The notes beneath the pieces were generated by a model. It did no database searches. It saw nothing but the letters and a program-made list of their open reading frames with translations, and was not told the DNA's origin. A stretch of DNA of 64,000 bases from Streptomyces kanamyceticus (GTDB lineage: Bacteria > Actinomycetota > Actinomycetes > Streptomycetales > Streptomycetaceae), in the NCBI RefSeq assembly GCF_008704495.1, contig NZ_CP023699.1, positions 1,178,001-1,242,000 of the forward strand, given 5' to 3'. Each line of letters starts with the position of its first letter. Positions within the stretch are counted from its first letter, which is position 1. Both the position numbers and the translations under genes were made by a program. This document shows positions 51,976-61,143 of this stretch, piece after piece.

Positions 51976-52024
51976 TGGAGACGAACGGTCCTGGAGCCGA
52001 ACGGTCCTGGAGACGAGCGGTTCC
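51976..52024. repeat. 3 x 16/17-bp tandem repeat between acyl-CoA dehydrogenase and thiolase genes
   Basis: TGGAGACGAACGGTCC, TGGAGCCGAACGGTCC and a 17-bp variant. The array starts about 7 nt after the dehydrogenase stop codon on the minus strand. Confidence 0.85.
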
Positions 52025-52030
52025 GGAGAG

Positions 52031-53173
52031 TCAGCCGAGGAGGGAACGACCGATGATCTCCTTCATGATCTCGGTCGTGCCCCCGTAGATGGTCTGGATG
52101 CGCCCGTCGGTGAAGGCCCTGGCGACGCGGTACTCACTCATGTAGCCGTAGCCGCCGTGCAGTTGCAGGCACCGGTCGGCGACCCGCTTCTGCAGCTCCG
52201 TGGCCCACCACTTCGCCATCGACGCGTGCGTCGCGTCGAGTTCCCCGTTCGAGTGATCGACGATGCACCGGTCGAGGAACGTACGGGTGACGGCGCACTC
52301 GGTGGCCATCTCCGCGATCTCGAAGCGGACGTGCTGCAGTTTGGCGAGCGGCCGCCCGAAGGCCTCGCGCTCCTTGACGTACGTCGTGGTGATCTCCAGG
52401 AGGTGCTCGGCGGCGGCGATCCCCGCGACGGCGATGCCCATGCGCTCCTGCGCGAGGTTCGTCATCAGGTGGATGAAGGCGCCGTTGAGCTCGCCGAGGA
52501 GGTTCTCCTTGGGGACGCGTACGTCGTTGAAGAACAGCTCGGCGGTGTCCTGGGACTTCTGGCCGATCTTGTCGAGGTTGCGGCCGCGCTCGAAGCCTTC
52601 CGCGCCGCGTTCGACGACGAGCAGGGACAGGCCGTGCGCGCCGCCCTCGGGTGACGTCTTGGCGACGACGATGACGAGGTCGGCGAGGATGCCGTTCGAG
52701 ATGAACGTCTTGGAGCCGTTCAGCAGCCAGTGATCGCCCCGGTCCTCGGCGCTGGTGCGGATGCCCTGGAGGTCGGAGCCCGCCCCCGGCTCGGTCATCG
52801 CGATGGCGGTGATGGTCTCGCCGGAGCAGAAGCCGGGCAGCCAGCGCCGCTTCTGCTCGTCGGTGGCCAGCGAGGTCAGATAGGGGCCGATGATGTCGTT
52901 GTGCAGCCCGACGGCGAGCCCGGCGGCGCCCGCGCGCGTGAACTCCTCGGCGAGTACGGCGGAGTAGCGGAAGTCGTCGTTGCCGCCGCCTCCGTACTCT
53001 TCCGGGACGGCGAGCCCGAGCAGTCCCTGCTTCCCGGCCGCGAGCCAGGCCTCGCGGGAGACGATGCCGTCCTTCTCCCACTGCTCGTAGTGCGGGAGCA
53101 CCTCCTTGGCGAGGAAGGTGCGCACCGTCTCGCGGAACGCGTCGTGCTCGGCGGAGAAGATCTGCCGTTTCAT
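52031..53173 (-). CDS. Acyl-CoA dehydrogenase
   Basis: FAD-dependent acyl-CoA dehydrogenase (380 aa) for the first step of beta-oxidation. [20 protein letters not shown] contacts FAD and substrate, with [15 protein letters not shown]-terminal [20 protein letters not shown] and [16 protein letters not shown] carry the catalytic-Glu region of this family. Start ATG 53173 behind GGAGG. Twenty-one nt after the LLM oxidoreductase gene. Chain-length specificity not readable. Confidence 0.94.
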   Translation of the reverse strand: MKRQIFSAEHDAFRETVRTFLAKEVLPHYEQWEKDGIVSREAWLAAGKQGLLGLAVPEEYGGGGNDDFRYSAVLAEEFTRAGAAGLAVGLHNDIIGPYLTSLATDEQKRRWLPGFCSGETITAIAMTEPGAGSDLQGIRTSAEDRGDHWLLNGSKTFISNGILADLVIVVAKTSPEGGAHGLSLLVVERGAEGFERGRNLDKIGQKSQDTAELFFNDVRVPKENLLGELNGAFIHLMTNLAQERMGIAVAGIAAAEHLLEITTTYVKEREAFGRPLAKLQHVRFEIAEMATECAVTRTFLDRCIVDHSNGELDATHASMAKWWATELQKRVADRCLQLHGGYGYMSEYRVARAFTDGRIQTIYGGTTEIMKEIIGRSLLG

Positions 53174-53194
53174 CTGTTCGTGGCCTCCTGGGGC

Positions 53195-54220
53195 CTAGAG
53201 CCAGCCCTTGACGGTTGCGATCGACTTGGCGGGTTCGGGGCCGACCGGGATGACGTTGAGCATGGTGACGCCCGCCGCGCGGAACGCCTCGACGCGCTCG
53301 CGCACGTAACTCTCGGGCCCGCACAGCGACATGAGCTCGCAGAACTCGTCCGGGACGGCGGCCTCGGCCTCCTTCTTCTTCCCGGAGAGGTAGAGCTCCT
53401 GGATGCGCGCGGCCTCCTTCTCGTAGCCGTACGCGACCGCGACGTCGTTGTAGAAGTTCTTCCCCTTGGCTCCCATGCCGCCTACGTAGAGGGCGATCGT
53501 GGGGCGCGCGAGGTCGCGTGCGGCCGCCGCGTCGGGGCCGATGGCGAGCAGTCCCCCGGCGACGGTCTCCAGCGGGCCGAGCGCCGGATCACGCTTCTCC
53601 TTGCCCTCGGCGAGCGCGGCGCCCCACACCTGGTGGGCCTTTTCCGGGATGAAGAGGGTGGGCAGCCAGCCGTCGGCGACCTCTGCCGTCATGCGGACGT
53701 TCGCGGGTCCAAGGGATGCCACGTACAGCGGGACTTCGGGGCGCACCGGCCTGGTGAGGATCTTCAGGGGCTTGCCGAGTCTGCCGCCCTTCTCCGGAGA
53801 CAGCGGCATGTCCGTGATGCCGTGGTGGTCGATCACCTCGCGGCGCAGGATGCGGCGGGTCAGCTCGATGGTCTCGCGGGTGCGGCCGATCGGCCTGTCG
53901 TACGCCCTGCCGTGCCAGCCCTCGACGACCTGCGGGCCCGACGCGCCGAGGCCGATGATCGCGCGGCCCCCGGAGATCGCGTCGAGCCCCGCGGCGGTCT
54001 GGGCGATCAGGGCGGGGGTGCGCGAGTACACGTTGAGGATGGCGGCGCCGATCCTCATGCGTTCGGTGCGGGCCGCCAGGTAGCCCATGATCGTGGGCGA
54101 GTCGAAGCCGTACGCCTCGGCGACCCACACCGCGTCGAGGCCCGCCGCCTCCAGCGCCGCGACGCCGTCGGCGGCTTCGCGCGGGTCGCCCGCGTAGGCG
54201 AGCGGTACCGAGATCTCCAT
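53195..54220 (-). CDS. LLM-class F420-dependent oxidoreductase
   Basis: Luciferase-like TIM-barrel enzyme (341 aa), probably using F420. N-terminal EISVPLAYAGDPREAADGVA, AAILNVYSRTPALIAQTAAG and IIGLGASGPQVVEGWHGRAY are typical of the mycobacterial F420 family. The start codon overlaps the CaiB stop by 1 nt (TGATG), so the two are coupled. Placed between a CoA racemase/transferase and an acyl-CoA dehydrogenase, it may act on an unusual (branched or hydroxylated) acyl chain. Confidence 0.87.
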   Translation of the reverse strand: MEISVPLAYAGDPREAADGVAALEAAGLDAVWVAEAYGFDSPTIMGYLAARTERMRIGAAILNVYSRTPALIAQTAAGLDAISGGRAIIGLGASGPQVVEGWHGRAYDRPIGRTRETIELTRRILRREVIDHHGITDMPLSPEKGGRLGKPLKILTRPVRPEVPLYVASLGPANVRMTAEVADGWLPTLFIPEKAHQVWGAALAEGKEKRDPALGPLETVAGGLLAIGPDAAAARDLARPTIALYVGGMGAKGKNFYNDVAVAYGYEKEAARIQELYLSGKKKEAEAAVPDEFCELMSLCGPESYVRERVEAFRAAGVTMLNVIPVGPEPAKSIATVKGWL

Positions 54221-55359
54221 CAGTGGTGTTCCTCCTCGTTCAGCGCCGGTACGTCCCAGTCGTGGGCCACCTCCGCGGTGTCCGCGCCGGGCCGGGCCGG
54301 GCCGCTGCGCACCTCGGTGGGCGTCGCGGAGAAGCGCGGCGCGGGGGCGGGCTGGGTGATGCCGCCGTGGTCGGTGAAGGTGCCGCGCGCGGCGAGGTGC
54401 GGGTGGTTCGGCGCCTCGCGCAGCGAGAGCACGGGCGCCACGCACGCGTCGGAACCCTCGAAGACGGCCGTCCACTCCTCGCGCGTACGTTCCTTGAAGC
54501 GCGCGGCGACGGCCGTGCGCAGCTCGTCCCAGCGGGCCAGGTCCTTGCGGGCGGGGGCGGTCTCCGTGAGGCCGAGCAGCGCGATGAACTCGTCGTAGAA
54601 CTGCTGCTCCAGGGAGCCCACGGCCATGTAACCGCCGTCGGCGGTCTCGTAGTTGCCGTAGAAGGGGCAGCCCCCGTCCAGGAGGTTGGCGCCGCGCCGG
54701 TCCTGCCAGCCGCCGGCCGCGAGCATGCCGTGGATCATCGCGGACAGGTGGGCCGCACCGTCGACGATCGCGGCGTCCACGACCTGCCCCTCGCCGTGCA
54801 CGCGCGCGTGGTGCAGCGCGGCGAGGATTCCCACGACCAGATAGAGCGAGCCGCCCGCGTAGTCGCCCACGAGGTTCGCGGGGATCGCGGGCGGCTCGTC
54901 CGGGTTGCCGATCATGCCGAGGGTGCCGGTGATCGCGATGTACGCGATGTCGTGCCCGGCGCGCTGCGCGAGCGGCCCCTCCTGGCCCCAGCCGGTCATC
55001 CGGCCGTAGACGAGCCGGGGGTTGCGGGCGTGGCAGGCGGCGGGGCCGACGCCGAGGCGCTCGGCGACGCCGGGGCGGTAGCCCTCGATGAGGACGTCGG
55101 CGCGCGCGACGAGATCGAGGACCCGGTCGGCGCCGTCGGCGGCCTTGAGGTCAATGATCACGGAGCGTTTGTTGCGGTTGGTGACGTCGTACTCGGGATT
55201 GATCGCGAGGCCGCCGCCACCGGGGCGGTCCACGCGTACGACATCGGCGCCGAGGTCGGCGAGGAGCATGGCGGCGAACGGCCCTGGCCCGATGCCCGCG
55301 AGCTCCACCACACGCACCCCGGCGAGCGGTCCGTGAACGCCCTTGCCCGGTACTGCCAT
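54220..55359 (-). CDS. CaiB/BaiF-family CoA transferase (alpha-methylacyl-CoA-racemase-like)
   Basis: Family III CoA-transferase fold (379 aa). N-terminal PLAGVRVVELAGIGPGPFAA, NRNKRSVIIDLKAADGADRV, and the catalytic Asp in NLVGDYAGGSLYLVVG. GRMTGWGQEGPLAQRAGHDI matches alpha-methylacyl-CoA racemases better than CoA transferases, which would suit breakdown of methyl-branched chains. Start ATG 55359, first gene of the beta-oxidation operon. A nine-base motif shared with the MerR/ligase promoter lies 33 bp upstream. Confidence 0.88.
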   Translation of the reverse strand: MAVPGKGVHGPLAGVRVVELAGIGPGPFAAMLLADLGADVVRVDRPGGGGLAINPEYDVTNRNKRSVIIDLKAADGADRVLDLVARADVLIEGYRPGVAERLGVGPAACHARNPRLVYGRMTGWGQEGPLAQRAGHDIAYIAITGTLGMIGNPDEPPAIPANLVGDYAGGSLYLVVGILAALHHARVHGEGQVVDAAIVDGAAHLSAMIHGMLAAGGWQDRRGANLLDGGCPFYGNYETADGGYMAVGSLEQQFYDEFIALLGLTETAPARKDLARWDELRTAVAARFKERTREEWTAVFEGSDACVAPVLSLREAPNHPHLAARGTFTDHGGITQPAPAPRFSATPTEVRSGPARPGADTAEVAHDWDVPALNEEEHH

Positions 55360-55391
55360 TGAGCCCCCAGCGTTATGACACAACTGATGTA

Positions 55392-55400
55392 ACACCAGTG
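55392..55400 (-). promoter_or_regulatory. CACTGGTGT motif upstream of the CaiB operon
   Basis: Minus-strand CACTGGTGT is identical to nine bases in the merR/ligase promoter region (47356-47364). It is a candidate common regulator site for the two fatty-acid units. Confidence 0.4.
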
Positions 55401-55481
55401 ATGCTAAGAACGTGTTCCACTGTGCACAAGCCCCTGAAGAGCAAGCGCTTAGCCAATTTCGGCGGCGCTTACCCTTCAGGC

Positions 55482-55949
55482 ATGGATTCCGTACTGGTCA
55501 GCGCGTGTCTGCGCGGCGTGCCGTGCCGCTTCGACGGCCGCGACAAGGCGTCGTCCGAGGTCGACGCCGCGGTGGCGGGCCGCGACGTCGTGTCGTTCTG
55601 CCCGGAGGCCGCGGGCGGCCTGCCGACGCCGCGCCGCCCGGCCGAGCTCGTGGGCGGCGACGGGCACGACGTCCTGGACGGCAGGGCGCGGGTCGTCGAG
55701 GACACCGGGCGCGATGTGACGGCCGAGTTCGTAGCAGGCGCCCACCGCGCGCTCGCCGCGGCGCGGGCGGGCGGGTGCACGGAGGCGCTGCTGATGCCGC
55801 GCAGCCCCTCGTGCGGGCGCGGAGCGGTCTACGACGGGTCGTTCGGCGGGGAGCTGGTGGCGGGCGACGGCGTCACGGCGGCCCTGTTCGCACGCAACGG
55901 GATCACGGTGCGGTCGGCGCCGGAGGAATCCAGCCCCTCCGGCGCTTGA
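55482..55949 (+). CDS. DUF523 family protein
   Basis: Small protein (155 aa) with the DUF523 signature LVSACLRGVPCRFDGRDK and VVSFCPEAAGGLPTPRRPAEL, plus MPRSPSCGRGAVYDGSFGGE near the C-terminus. The four conserved cysteines suggest a metal or Fe-S site. Function unknown. The last eight residues (EESSPSGA) are encoded by a common Streptomyces intergenic repeat that has run into the reading frame. Divergent from the CaiB operon. Confidence 0.85.
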   Translation: MDSVLVSACLRGVPCRFDGRDKASSEVDAAVAGRDVVSFCPEAAGGLPTPRRPAELVGGDGHDVLDGRARVVEDTGRDVTAEFVAGAHRALAAARAGGCTEALLMPRSPSCGRGAVYDGSFGGELVAGDGVTAALFARNGITVRSAPEESSPSGA

Positions 55950-55990
55950 GGAGCGGGGTCCGGGGCAGCGCCCCGAGGGGTGGGATCGGG
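55922..55990. repeat. Streptomyces intergenic repeat overlapping the DUF523 3' end
   Basis: CCAGCCCCTCCGGCGCTTGA followed by GGAGCGGGGTCCGGGGCAGC and GCCCCG, a repeat often seen after Streptomyces genes. It can fold and may terminate transcription. Confidence 0.8.
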
Positions 55991-56057
55991 GGGCAGGCCC
56001 AGGCACGCTAGCCTCTGCCACCGACAACTGCGCGGGCCCCCACGGTGGAGAGGTGCC

Positions 56058-57263
56058 ATGACCAGCCAGACCAGCCAGAAGAGCAAGAAAAGCGATCGCC
56101 CGTACGACATCGTGCTCTTCGGAGCGACCGGCTTCGTGGGGGTGCTGACCGCGGAGTACCTGGCCGCGCACGCACCCGAAGGACTGCGCTGGGCCGTCGC
56201 GGGGCGCGACCCGAAGAAACTGGAGCGGCTCAGGGAGCGGCTCGCCGAGCGGCACCCGCGGTGCGCCGAACTCCCGCTGGTCCAGGCCGACGTCGCCGAC
56301 CCCGAGAGCCTGCGGGAGCTGGCTGGGGACGCGCGCGTGGTCGCCACGACCGTCGGTCCCTACCTGACGTACGGCAAGGAGCTGGTCGCCGCGTGCGCGG
56401 AGGCGGGCACGGACTACGTCGACCTGACGGGTGAGCCCGAGTTCGTCGACCTCATGTACGTGCGGCACGACACCCGCGCGCGGGAGACCGGCGCGCGCCT
56501 GGTGCACGCCTGTGGCTTCGACTCGGTCCCGCACGACCTGGGCGCGTACTTCACGGTCAAGCAGCTGCCCGAGGGGGTTCCGCTGCGCGTGGACGGTTTC
56601 GTCCGGGCGGGCGCGCAGTTCTCCGGCGGCACCTTCGCCTCCGCCCTCAACCAGTTCGGGCGCGGCCCGCAGATGCTGGCCGCCGCGAAGGACCGGCGGC
56701 GCCACGAGCCGCGCCTGGTGGGGCGCAAGGCGTACGCCCCGCCGAGCGCACCCCGCTACGCGGCCGAGGTCGGCGCGTGGGCCCTGCCGCTGCCGACCAT
56801 CGACCCCCAGGTGGTGCAGCGCTCGGCGCGGGCACTCGAACGGTACGGGCCCGACTTCCGCTACCGGCACTACGCGGCGGTGAAGACGCTGCCGGTCGCG
56901 ATCGGCGGCACCGCGGCGCTTGCCGGTGTGCTCGCCGCGGCTCAACTGCCGCCCGCGCGGCGCTGGTTGTCCGACCGCCTCAAGCCCGGCGACGGGCCGA
57001 GCGAGGAGCGCCGCGCCAAGTCGTGGTTCTCGGTGCGGTTCGTCGGCGAGGGCGGTGGCACGCGGGTCTACACCGAGGTCTCGGGCGGCGACCCGGGGTA
57101 CGACGAGACGGCGAAGATCCTCGCCGAGTCGGCGCTCTGCCTGGCGCTCGACGAACTGCCCCCGACGGCCGGGCAGGTCACCACGGCGGTGGCCATGGGC
57201 GACGCGCTGCTCGCCCGGCTCGACGCCGCGGGCATCGGCTTCCGGGTCGCGGCGGTTCGCTAG
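56058..57263 (+). CDS. Saccharopine-dehydrogenase-like/trans-acting enoyl-reductase family protein
   Basis: Protein of 401 aa with an N-terminal NAD(P)-binding fold (YDIVLFGATGFVGVLTAEYL, VAGRDPKKLERLRERL), then VATTVGPYLTYGKELVAACA and YVDLTGEPEFVD, the pattern of mycobacterial trans-acting enoyl reductases. HACGFDSVPHDLGAYFTVKQ is the conserved central motif. The hydrophobic helix near residue 280 (AIGGTAALAGVLAAAQL) may associate with membrane. In mycobacteria relatives act with polyketide synthases, but none is nearby. ATG 56058 behind GGAGAGG. Confidence 0.87.
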   Translation: MTSQTSQKSKKSDRPYDIVLFGATGFVGVLTAEYLAAHAPEGLRWAVAGRDPKKLERLRERLAERHPRCAELPLVQADVADPESLRELAGDARVVATTVGPYLTYGKELVAACAEAGTDYVDLTGEPEFVDLMYVRHDTRARETGARLVHACGFDSVPHDLGAYFTVKQLPEGVPLRVDGFVRAGAQFSGGTFASALNQFGRGPQMLAAAKDRRRHEPRLVGRKAYAPPSAPRYAAEVGAWALPLPTIDPQVVQRSARALERYGPDFRYRHYAAVKTLPVAIGGTAALAGVLAAAQLPPARRWLSDRLKPGDGPSEERRAKSWFSVRFVGEGGGTRVYTEVSGGDPGYDETAKILAESALCLALDELPPTAGQVTTAVAMGDALLARLDAAGIGFRVAAVR

Positions 57264-57284
57264 GGCCGCGGGGCCCCGGCCGCG

Positions 57285-57977
57285 TCAGGCCCCGACCGCC
57301 TGGCGCAGCGCCGCCCGGCACAGCGCGTCCGCGCGCCGCGTCGACTCCGGCAGCCGGTAGCGCGGGGTCAGGCCCAACGTCTGGGCGCAGGCGTTGGCCA
57401 GGCTCACGCGGTGGCCCACCGAGACGAACACCGGCTTGACGTCCTCGCGGGTGCGCAGCGCCCTGCCGACCTCCTCCGCGCCCGCGAGCAGCGGCGACGC
57501 GCTTCCCCTGGGCGCCGCCGGAGGCTCGTACGAGAAGGTGAAGGGGTTCTTGGCGACGCCCATGGTGGGCAGTCCGGTCAGCACGCCGAGGTGGCTCGCG
57601 AGGCCGAAGCGGCGCGGGTGCGCGATGCCGTAGCCGTCGCAGACGACGAGTCCGGGGTCGGAGTTCAGTTCGGAGAGGGCCGCGAGGACCGTCGGGATCT
57701 CGCGGAAGGCGAGCAGGCCCGGCACGTACGGGAAGGCCACCGTGCCGACGGCGGTGGCCTGCTCCACGACGTCGAGCGTGGCGCCGTCGAGGACGACGAC
57801 GGCGGCCGCGACGATGTCCCGCTCGTCGTCGTAGGCGACGTCCACGCCGGTGACGTGCCCCCGGCCCGGCGCGGGGCCCGGCTCGTCGAGGACGACGCGG
57901 GTACGCAGTTCGTCCTGGACGGCGCGGGCCGTCCGCTCGTCGGTGGGCCAGTCGGAGGGCGGCGTATGGCTGGTCAT
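57285..57977 (-). CDS. nfi: Endonuclease V
   Basis: Deoxyinosine-specific repair nuclease (230 aa). Catalytic and wedge motifs are all visible: GVDVAY (metal Asp), FPYVPGLLAFRE (PYIP-type wedge and Glu), VVCDGYGIAHPRRFGLASHL (Asp/His) and KPVFVSVGHRVSL. It nicks DNA 3' of deaminated adenine. A TAGGCT hexamer 10 nt upstream suggests a very short leader. It does not have the damage promoter seen before the macrodomain gene. Confidence 0.94.
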   Translation of the reverse strand: MTSHTPPSDWPTDERTARAVQDELRTRVVLDEPGPAPGRGHVTGVDVAYDDERDIVAAAVVVLDGATLDVVEQATAVGTVAFPYVPGLLAFREIPTVLAALSELNSDPGLVVCDGYGIAHPRRFGLASHLGVLTGLPTMGVAKNPFTFSYEPPAAPRGSASPLLAGAEEVGRALRTREDVKPVFVSVGHRVSLANACAQTLGLTPRYRLPESTRRADALCRAALRQAVGA

Positions 57978-58130
57978 GGTGCGGATCAGCCTAGTTGGCG
58001 CGCCCGGCCGTGGCCGACCGGCATCAAGAACGCGTAAAGATTGCCGGGATCCGGCAATGAACGCACCCTTCTCGACGTGTCAGGATCACTCCGTACCGAG
58101 GTGGACGGCATGAACGGGGGACGTGATCCG

Positions 58131-58646
58131 ATGACGGTCTTTCTAGTTCTCGGCATCACGGGAATCGTGCTGCTGGTGCTCTCGCTCGTCCTCGACGGAG
58201 TGCTCGAAGGGCTCTTCGACGGAGCGGGAGTGCTCGACGGGCTCTTCGACGGGCTCCTGTCCCTTCCGGTCATCGCCGGGTTCGTCTCGATGCTCGGCTT
58301 CGGCGGAGCGATCGCGCTCGGCACCACCGGGATCGGCGCGGCGCCCGCCACCGTCGTGGGCGTCGCCGCCGGTACCGGTGCGGCATGGCTGACCTGGAAG
58401 GTCACCCGCGCCCTGATGCGCGACCAGACCGCGCGCACGCCCAACGGCGACGACCTCGTGGGCAGCGCGGGCGCGGTGGTCACCGCCATTCCCGCCGACG
58501 GCTACGGCGAGGTGCTCCTTCGTCTCGCGGGCCAGCCGGTGAAGTTCTCGGCCCGCAGCTCCGTCGCCGTGGCGCGGGGCACCGAGATCTGGGTCGACCA
58601 GGCGCTGTCACCGACCTCGGTGGCCGTACGGCCCGTGGAGCGCTGA
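58131..58646 (+). CDS. NfeD-like membrane protein
   Basis: Membrane protein (171 aa). One or two N-terminal TM helices (MTVFLVLGITGIVLLVLSLV), acidic-rich loop (VLEGLFDGAGVLDGLFDGLL), more hydrophobic segments, and a C-terminal OB-fold NfeD domain (LVGSAGAVVTAIPADGYGEV ... VAVARGTEIWV). It lies 84 bp upstream of a flotillin gene, the standard NfeD-flotillin pair that organises membrane microdomains. ATG 58131 has GGGGGA 9 nt upstream. ATG 58110 is nearly as good. Confidence 0.82.
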   Translation: MTVFLVLGITGIVLLVLSLVLDGVLEGLFDGAGVLDGLFDGLLSLPVIAGFVSMLGFGGAIALGTTGIGAAPATVVGVAAGTGAAWLTWKVTRALMRDQTARTPNGDDLVGSAGAVVTAIPADGYGEVLLRLAGQPVKFSARSSVAVARGTEIWVDQALSPTSVAVRPVER

Positions 58647-58730
58647 CCTCCGCGTCCGCCGCGCCGCAACCAAAAGATGTAGATGTACGCAACCGATCTG
58701 CCGTCCCCCGGGAGGCAGGGGGGAATTCGC

Positions 58731-60182
58731 ATGAGTCCAGTCCTGATCGCCGTCATCGGAGTCGTCGTACTCCTCGTCCTGTTGGCGCTCGTCGTCATCA
58801 CCCGCTACAAGGTCGCGGGGCCCAGCGAGGCCTTCATCGTGACCGGGCGGCGCGGCAAGCGGTCCACCGACCCCGACACCGGCCGCGTGATGACCGACAA
58901 CAGCGGTCAGAAGGTCGTGGTCGGCGGCGGTGTCTTCGTCGTGCCGTTCGTGCAGCAGAAGTTCACGCTCGACCTCTCCTCGCGGCACATCCCGATCGCG
59001 GTGCGCGGCGCGGTGACGCTGCGCGGCGTGAAGGCCAACCTCGAAGGCGTCGCCATCGTCAAGGTCGGCGGCACCGAGGACTCGATCAGGGCCGCGGCCC
59101 AGCGCTTCCTGGTGCAGCAGGACGGCATCGTCGGCTTCACCCAGGAGGTGCTCTCCGGCGCGCTGCGCTCCATCGTGGGGCGCATGTCGGTGGAGGACAT
59201 CATCCGTGACCGCGCCGCGTTCGCCGGGCAGGTCGCCGAGGAGGCGGAGGCCAGCCTCTCCGGGCAGGGCCTGGTCCTGGACGCCTTCCAGATCCAGGAC
59301 ATCACCACGGAGGGCTCCTACCTGGAGGACCTCGGGCGCCCCGAGGCGGCCCGTGCCAAGCAGGAGGCCGACATCGCGGAGGCCGTGGCGCGCAGGGCCG
59401 CGGAGCAGGCGCGGCTGAAGGCCGAGGAGGAGATCGCGGTCGCCCAGCGGACCTTCTACCTCAAGCAGGCCGAGATCAAGGCCGAGACGGACGAGGCGTC
59501 GGCGCGGGCCGGGGCCGCGGGTCCGCTCGCCGAGGCGGCGCGCCAGCAGGAGGTCCTCACCGAGCAGGAGAAGGTCGCCAAGCGCCAGGCGGCGCTGACC
59601 GACAGCGAGTTGGACACCCAGGTCCGCAAGCCCGCCGACGCCGCGCGCTACCAGGCCGAGCAGGAGGCCGAGGCCCGCAGGATCGGCCTGGTCAAGCAGG
59701 CCGAGGCGGACGCGGAGCGGGCCAGGCTCACCGGTGAGGGCGAGAAGGCGCAGCGTGCCGCGCTCGCCGACGCCGTACGCCTGGAGGGTGAGGCCGAGGC
59801 CGCCGCGATCGGCGCGAAGGGCGCCGCGGAGGCCGAGGCGATGCTCAAGAAGGCGGACGCGTTCACGCAGTACGGCGACGCCGCGGTCCTGCAGATGCTC
59901 GTCGAGGTCCTGCCGAGCGTGGTGGCCAAGGCGTCCGAGCCGCTCAGCGCGATCGACAAGATGACGGTGATCTCCACGGACGGCGCGAGCCAGCTCTCCC
60001 GTACGGTCGCCGACAACGTCGCCCAGGGCGTCGAACTCCTCAACTCCACCACGGGAGTCGACCTCGCGCAGCTCCTCAAGGGCATCACCGGAGGAGCGCG
60101 CGGCGCCTCGGCGGAGTCGGCGAAGCCCGCCGCCGACGGTGCCCCCGAGGCGGCGAACGGCAAGATCGAGATCACCAACTAG
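58731..60182 (+). CDS. Flotillin-like SPFH-domain protein
   Basis: Flotillin (483 aa). N-terminal membrane anchor (VLIAVIGVVVLLVLLALVVI), SPFH/band-7 domain to about residue 200, and a long Ala/Glu coiled coil (EAVARRAAEQARLKAEEEIA and onwards) with the EA-rich repeats of flotillins. The C-terminal tail is Gly/Ala-rich. It oligomerises at the membrane and is encoded right behind its NfeD partner. Start ATG 58731 behind GGGGGGAA. Confidence 0.93.
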   Translation: MSPVLIAVIGVVVLLVLLALVVITRYKVAGPSEAFIVTGRRGKRSTDPDTGRVMTDNSGQKVVVGGGVFVVPFVQQKFTLDLSSRHIPIAVRGAVTLRGVKANLEGVAIVKVGGTEDSIRAAAQRFLVQQDGIVGFTQEVLSGALRSIVGRMSVEDIIRDRAAFAGQVAEEAEASLSGQGLVLDAFQIQDITTEGSYLEDLGRPEAARAKQEADIAEAVARRAAEQARLKAEEEIAVAQRTFYLKQAEIKAETDEASARAGAAGPLAEAARQQEVLTEQEKVAKRQAALTDSELDTQVRKPADAARYQAEQEAEARRIGLVKQAEADAERARLTGEGEKAQRAALADAVRLEGEAEAAAIGAKGAAEAEAMLKKADAFTQYGDAAVLQMLVEVLPSVVAKASEPLSAIDKMTVISTDGASQLSRTVADNVAQGVELLNSTTGVDLAQLLKGITGGARGASAESAKPAADGAPEAANGKIEITN

Positions 60183-60195
60183 GCGCCGCGTCTCG

Positions 60196-61014
60196 TCAGC
60201 GCTTGAAGGCCAGGCCGCCGTGCTCCCCGATGGGCTCGGCGGCCTCGGCGTCGGCGTCGGGCCGCCAGCACGGCACCGAGACGACGCCGGGTTCGAGGAG
60301 TTCGAGGCCGTCGAAGAAGGCGGCGATCTGGTCGACGGGGCGCAGGAAGTAGGGCACCGCGCCGGACGCGTTGTAGCCGTCCTGGGCCGCTTCGTAGGCG
60401 GCGTCGATGCCCCGCGAACCGTCGTTGATGACCAGGTAGCTGCCGGAAGGCAGCGCGTCCACCAGGCGCCGGACGATGTCCCGCGCCTGGTCGTAGTCGG
60501 CCATGTGGCCGAGGATGTTGCTGAGGATCAGGGCGGTGGGGCGGGTGAGGTCCAGCGTCTCGGCGGCGGACGCCAGGATGCGGTCCGGATCCGACAGGCT
60601 GGCGTCGACGTAGGCGGTCGCGCCCTCGGGGGTGGACGTCAGCAGGGCGCGGGCGTGCGCAAGGACCATCGGGTCGTGGTCGACGTAGACGATCCGGGCC
60701 TCGGGCGCGAGCCGCTGGGCGACCTCGTGGGTGTTGTCGACGGTCGGCAGGCCGGTGCCGATGTCCAGGAACTGCCGGATGCCCGCCTCGGTGACCAGGT
60801 GCGTGATGGTGCGGCGCAGGAAGGCGCGGCTGCTCCTGGCGACGGTGACGATGCCGGGGAAGAGGGCGCTGTAGGCGTCGCCCGCCGCCTCGTCGACGGG
60901 GTAGTTGTCCTTCCCGCCCAGCCAGTAGTTCCAGATCCGGGCGGAGTGCGGCACCGAGGTGTCGATGCTCTGATGTGCCGCCGCGGGTCCGGGCGTTGTC
61001 GCGTGGTCGGTCAT
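60196..61014 (-). CDS. SAM-dependent methyltransferase, PF04672 (DUF574) type
   Basis: Methyltransferase-fold protein (272 aa) of a family greatly expanded in Streptomyces. The hallmark N-terminus HSARIWNYWLGGKDNYPVDE is followed by FLDIGTGLPTVDNTHEVAQR (SAM loop), IVYVDHDPMVLAHARALL, and LILSNILGHMAD. Substrate unknown for nearly all members. Start ATG 61014. Convergent with the flotillin gene, 13 nt apart. Confidence 0.9.
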   Translation of the reverse strand: MTDHATTPGPAAAHQSIDTSVPHSARIWNYWLGGKDNYPVDEAAGDAYSALFPGIVTVARSSRAFLRRTITHLVTEAGIRQFLDIGTGLPTVDNTHEVAQRLAPEARIVYVDHDPMVLAHARALLTSTPEGATAYVDASLSDPDRILASAAETLDLTRPTALILSNILGHMADYDQARDIVRRLVDALPSGSYLVINDGSRGIDAAYEAAQDGYNASGAVPYFLRPVDQIAAFFDGLELLEPGVVSVPCWRPDADAEAAEPIGEHGGLAFKR

Positions 61015-61143
61015 GGTTCCCGTCCGTCTCTCCACCGTGGCCTGAATCGTTCCTCGCACAACCTACGTGCCAACAGTGGCGTGACACACACCAGTTCGCG
61101 CAATGGGGGATCCGGGATGTCAGAGCGAGTCGATTCATCATGA

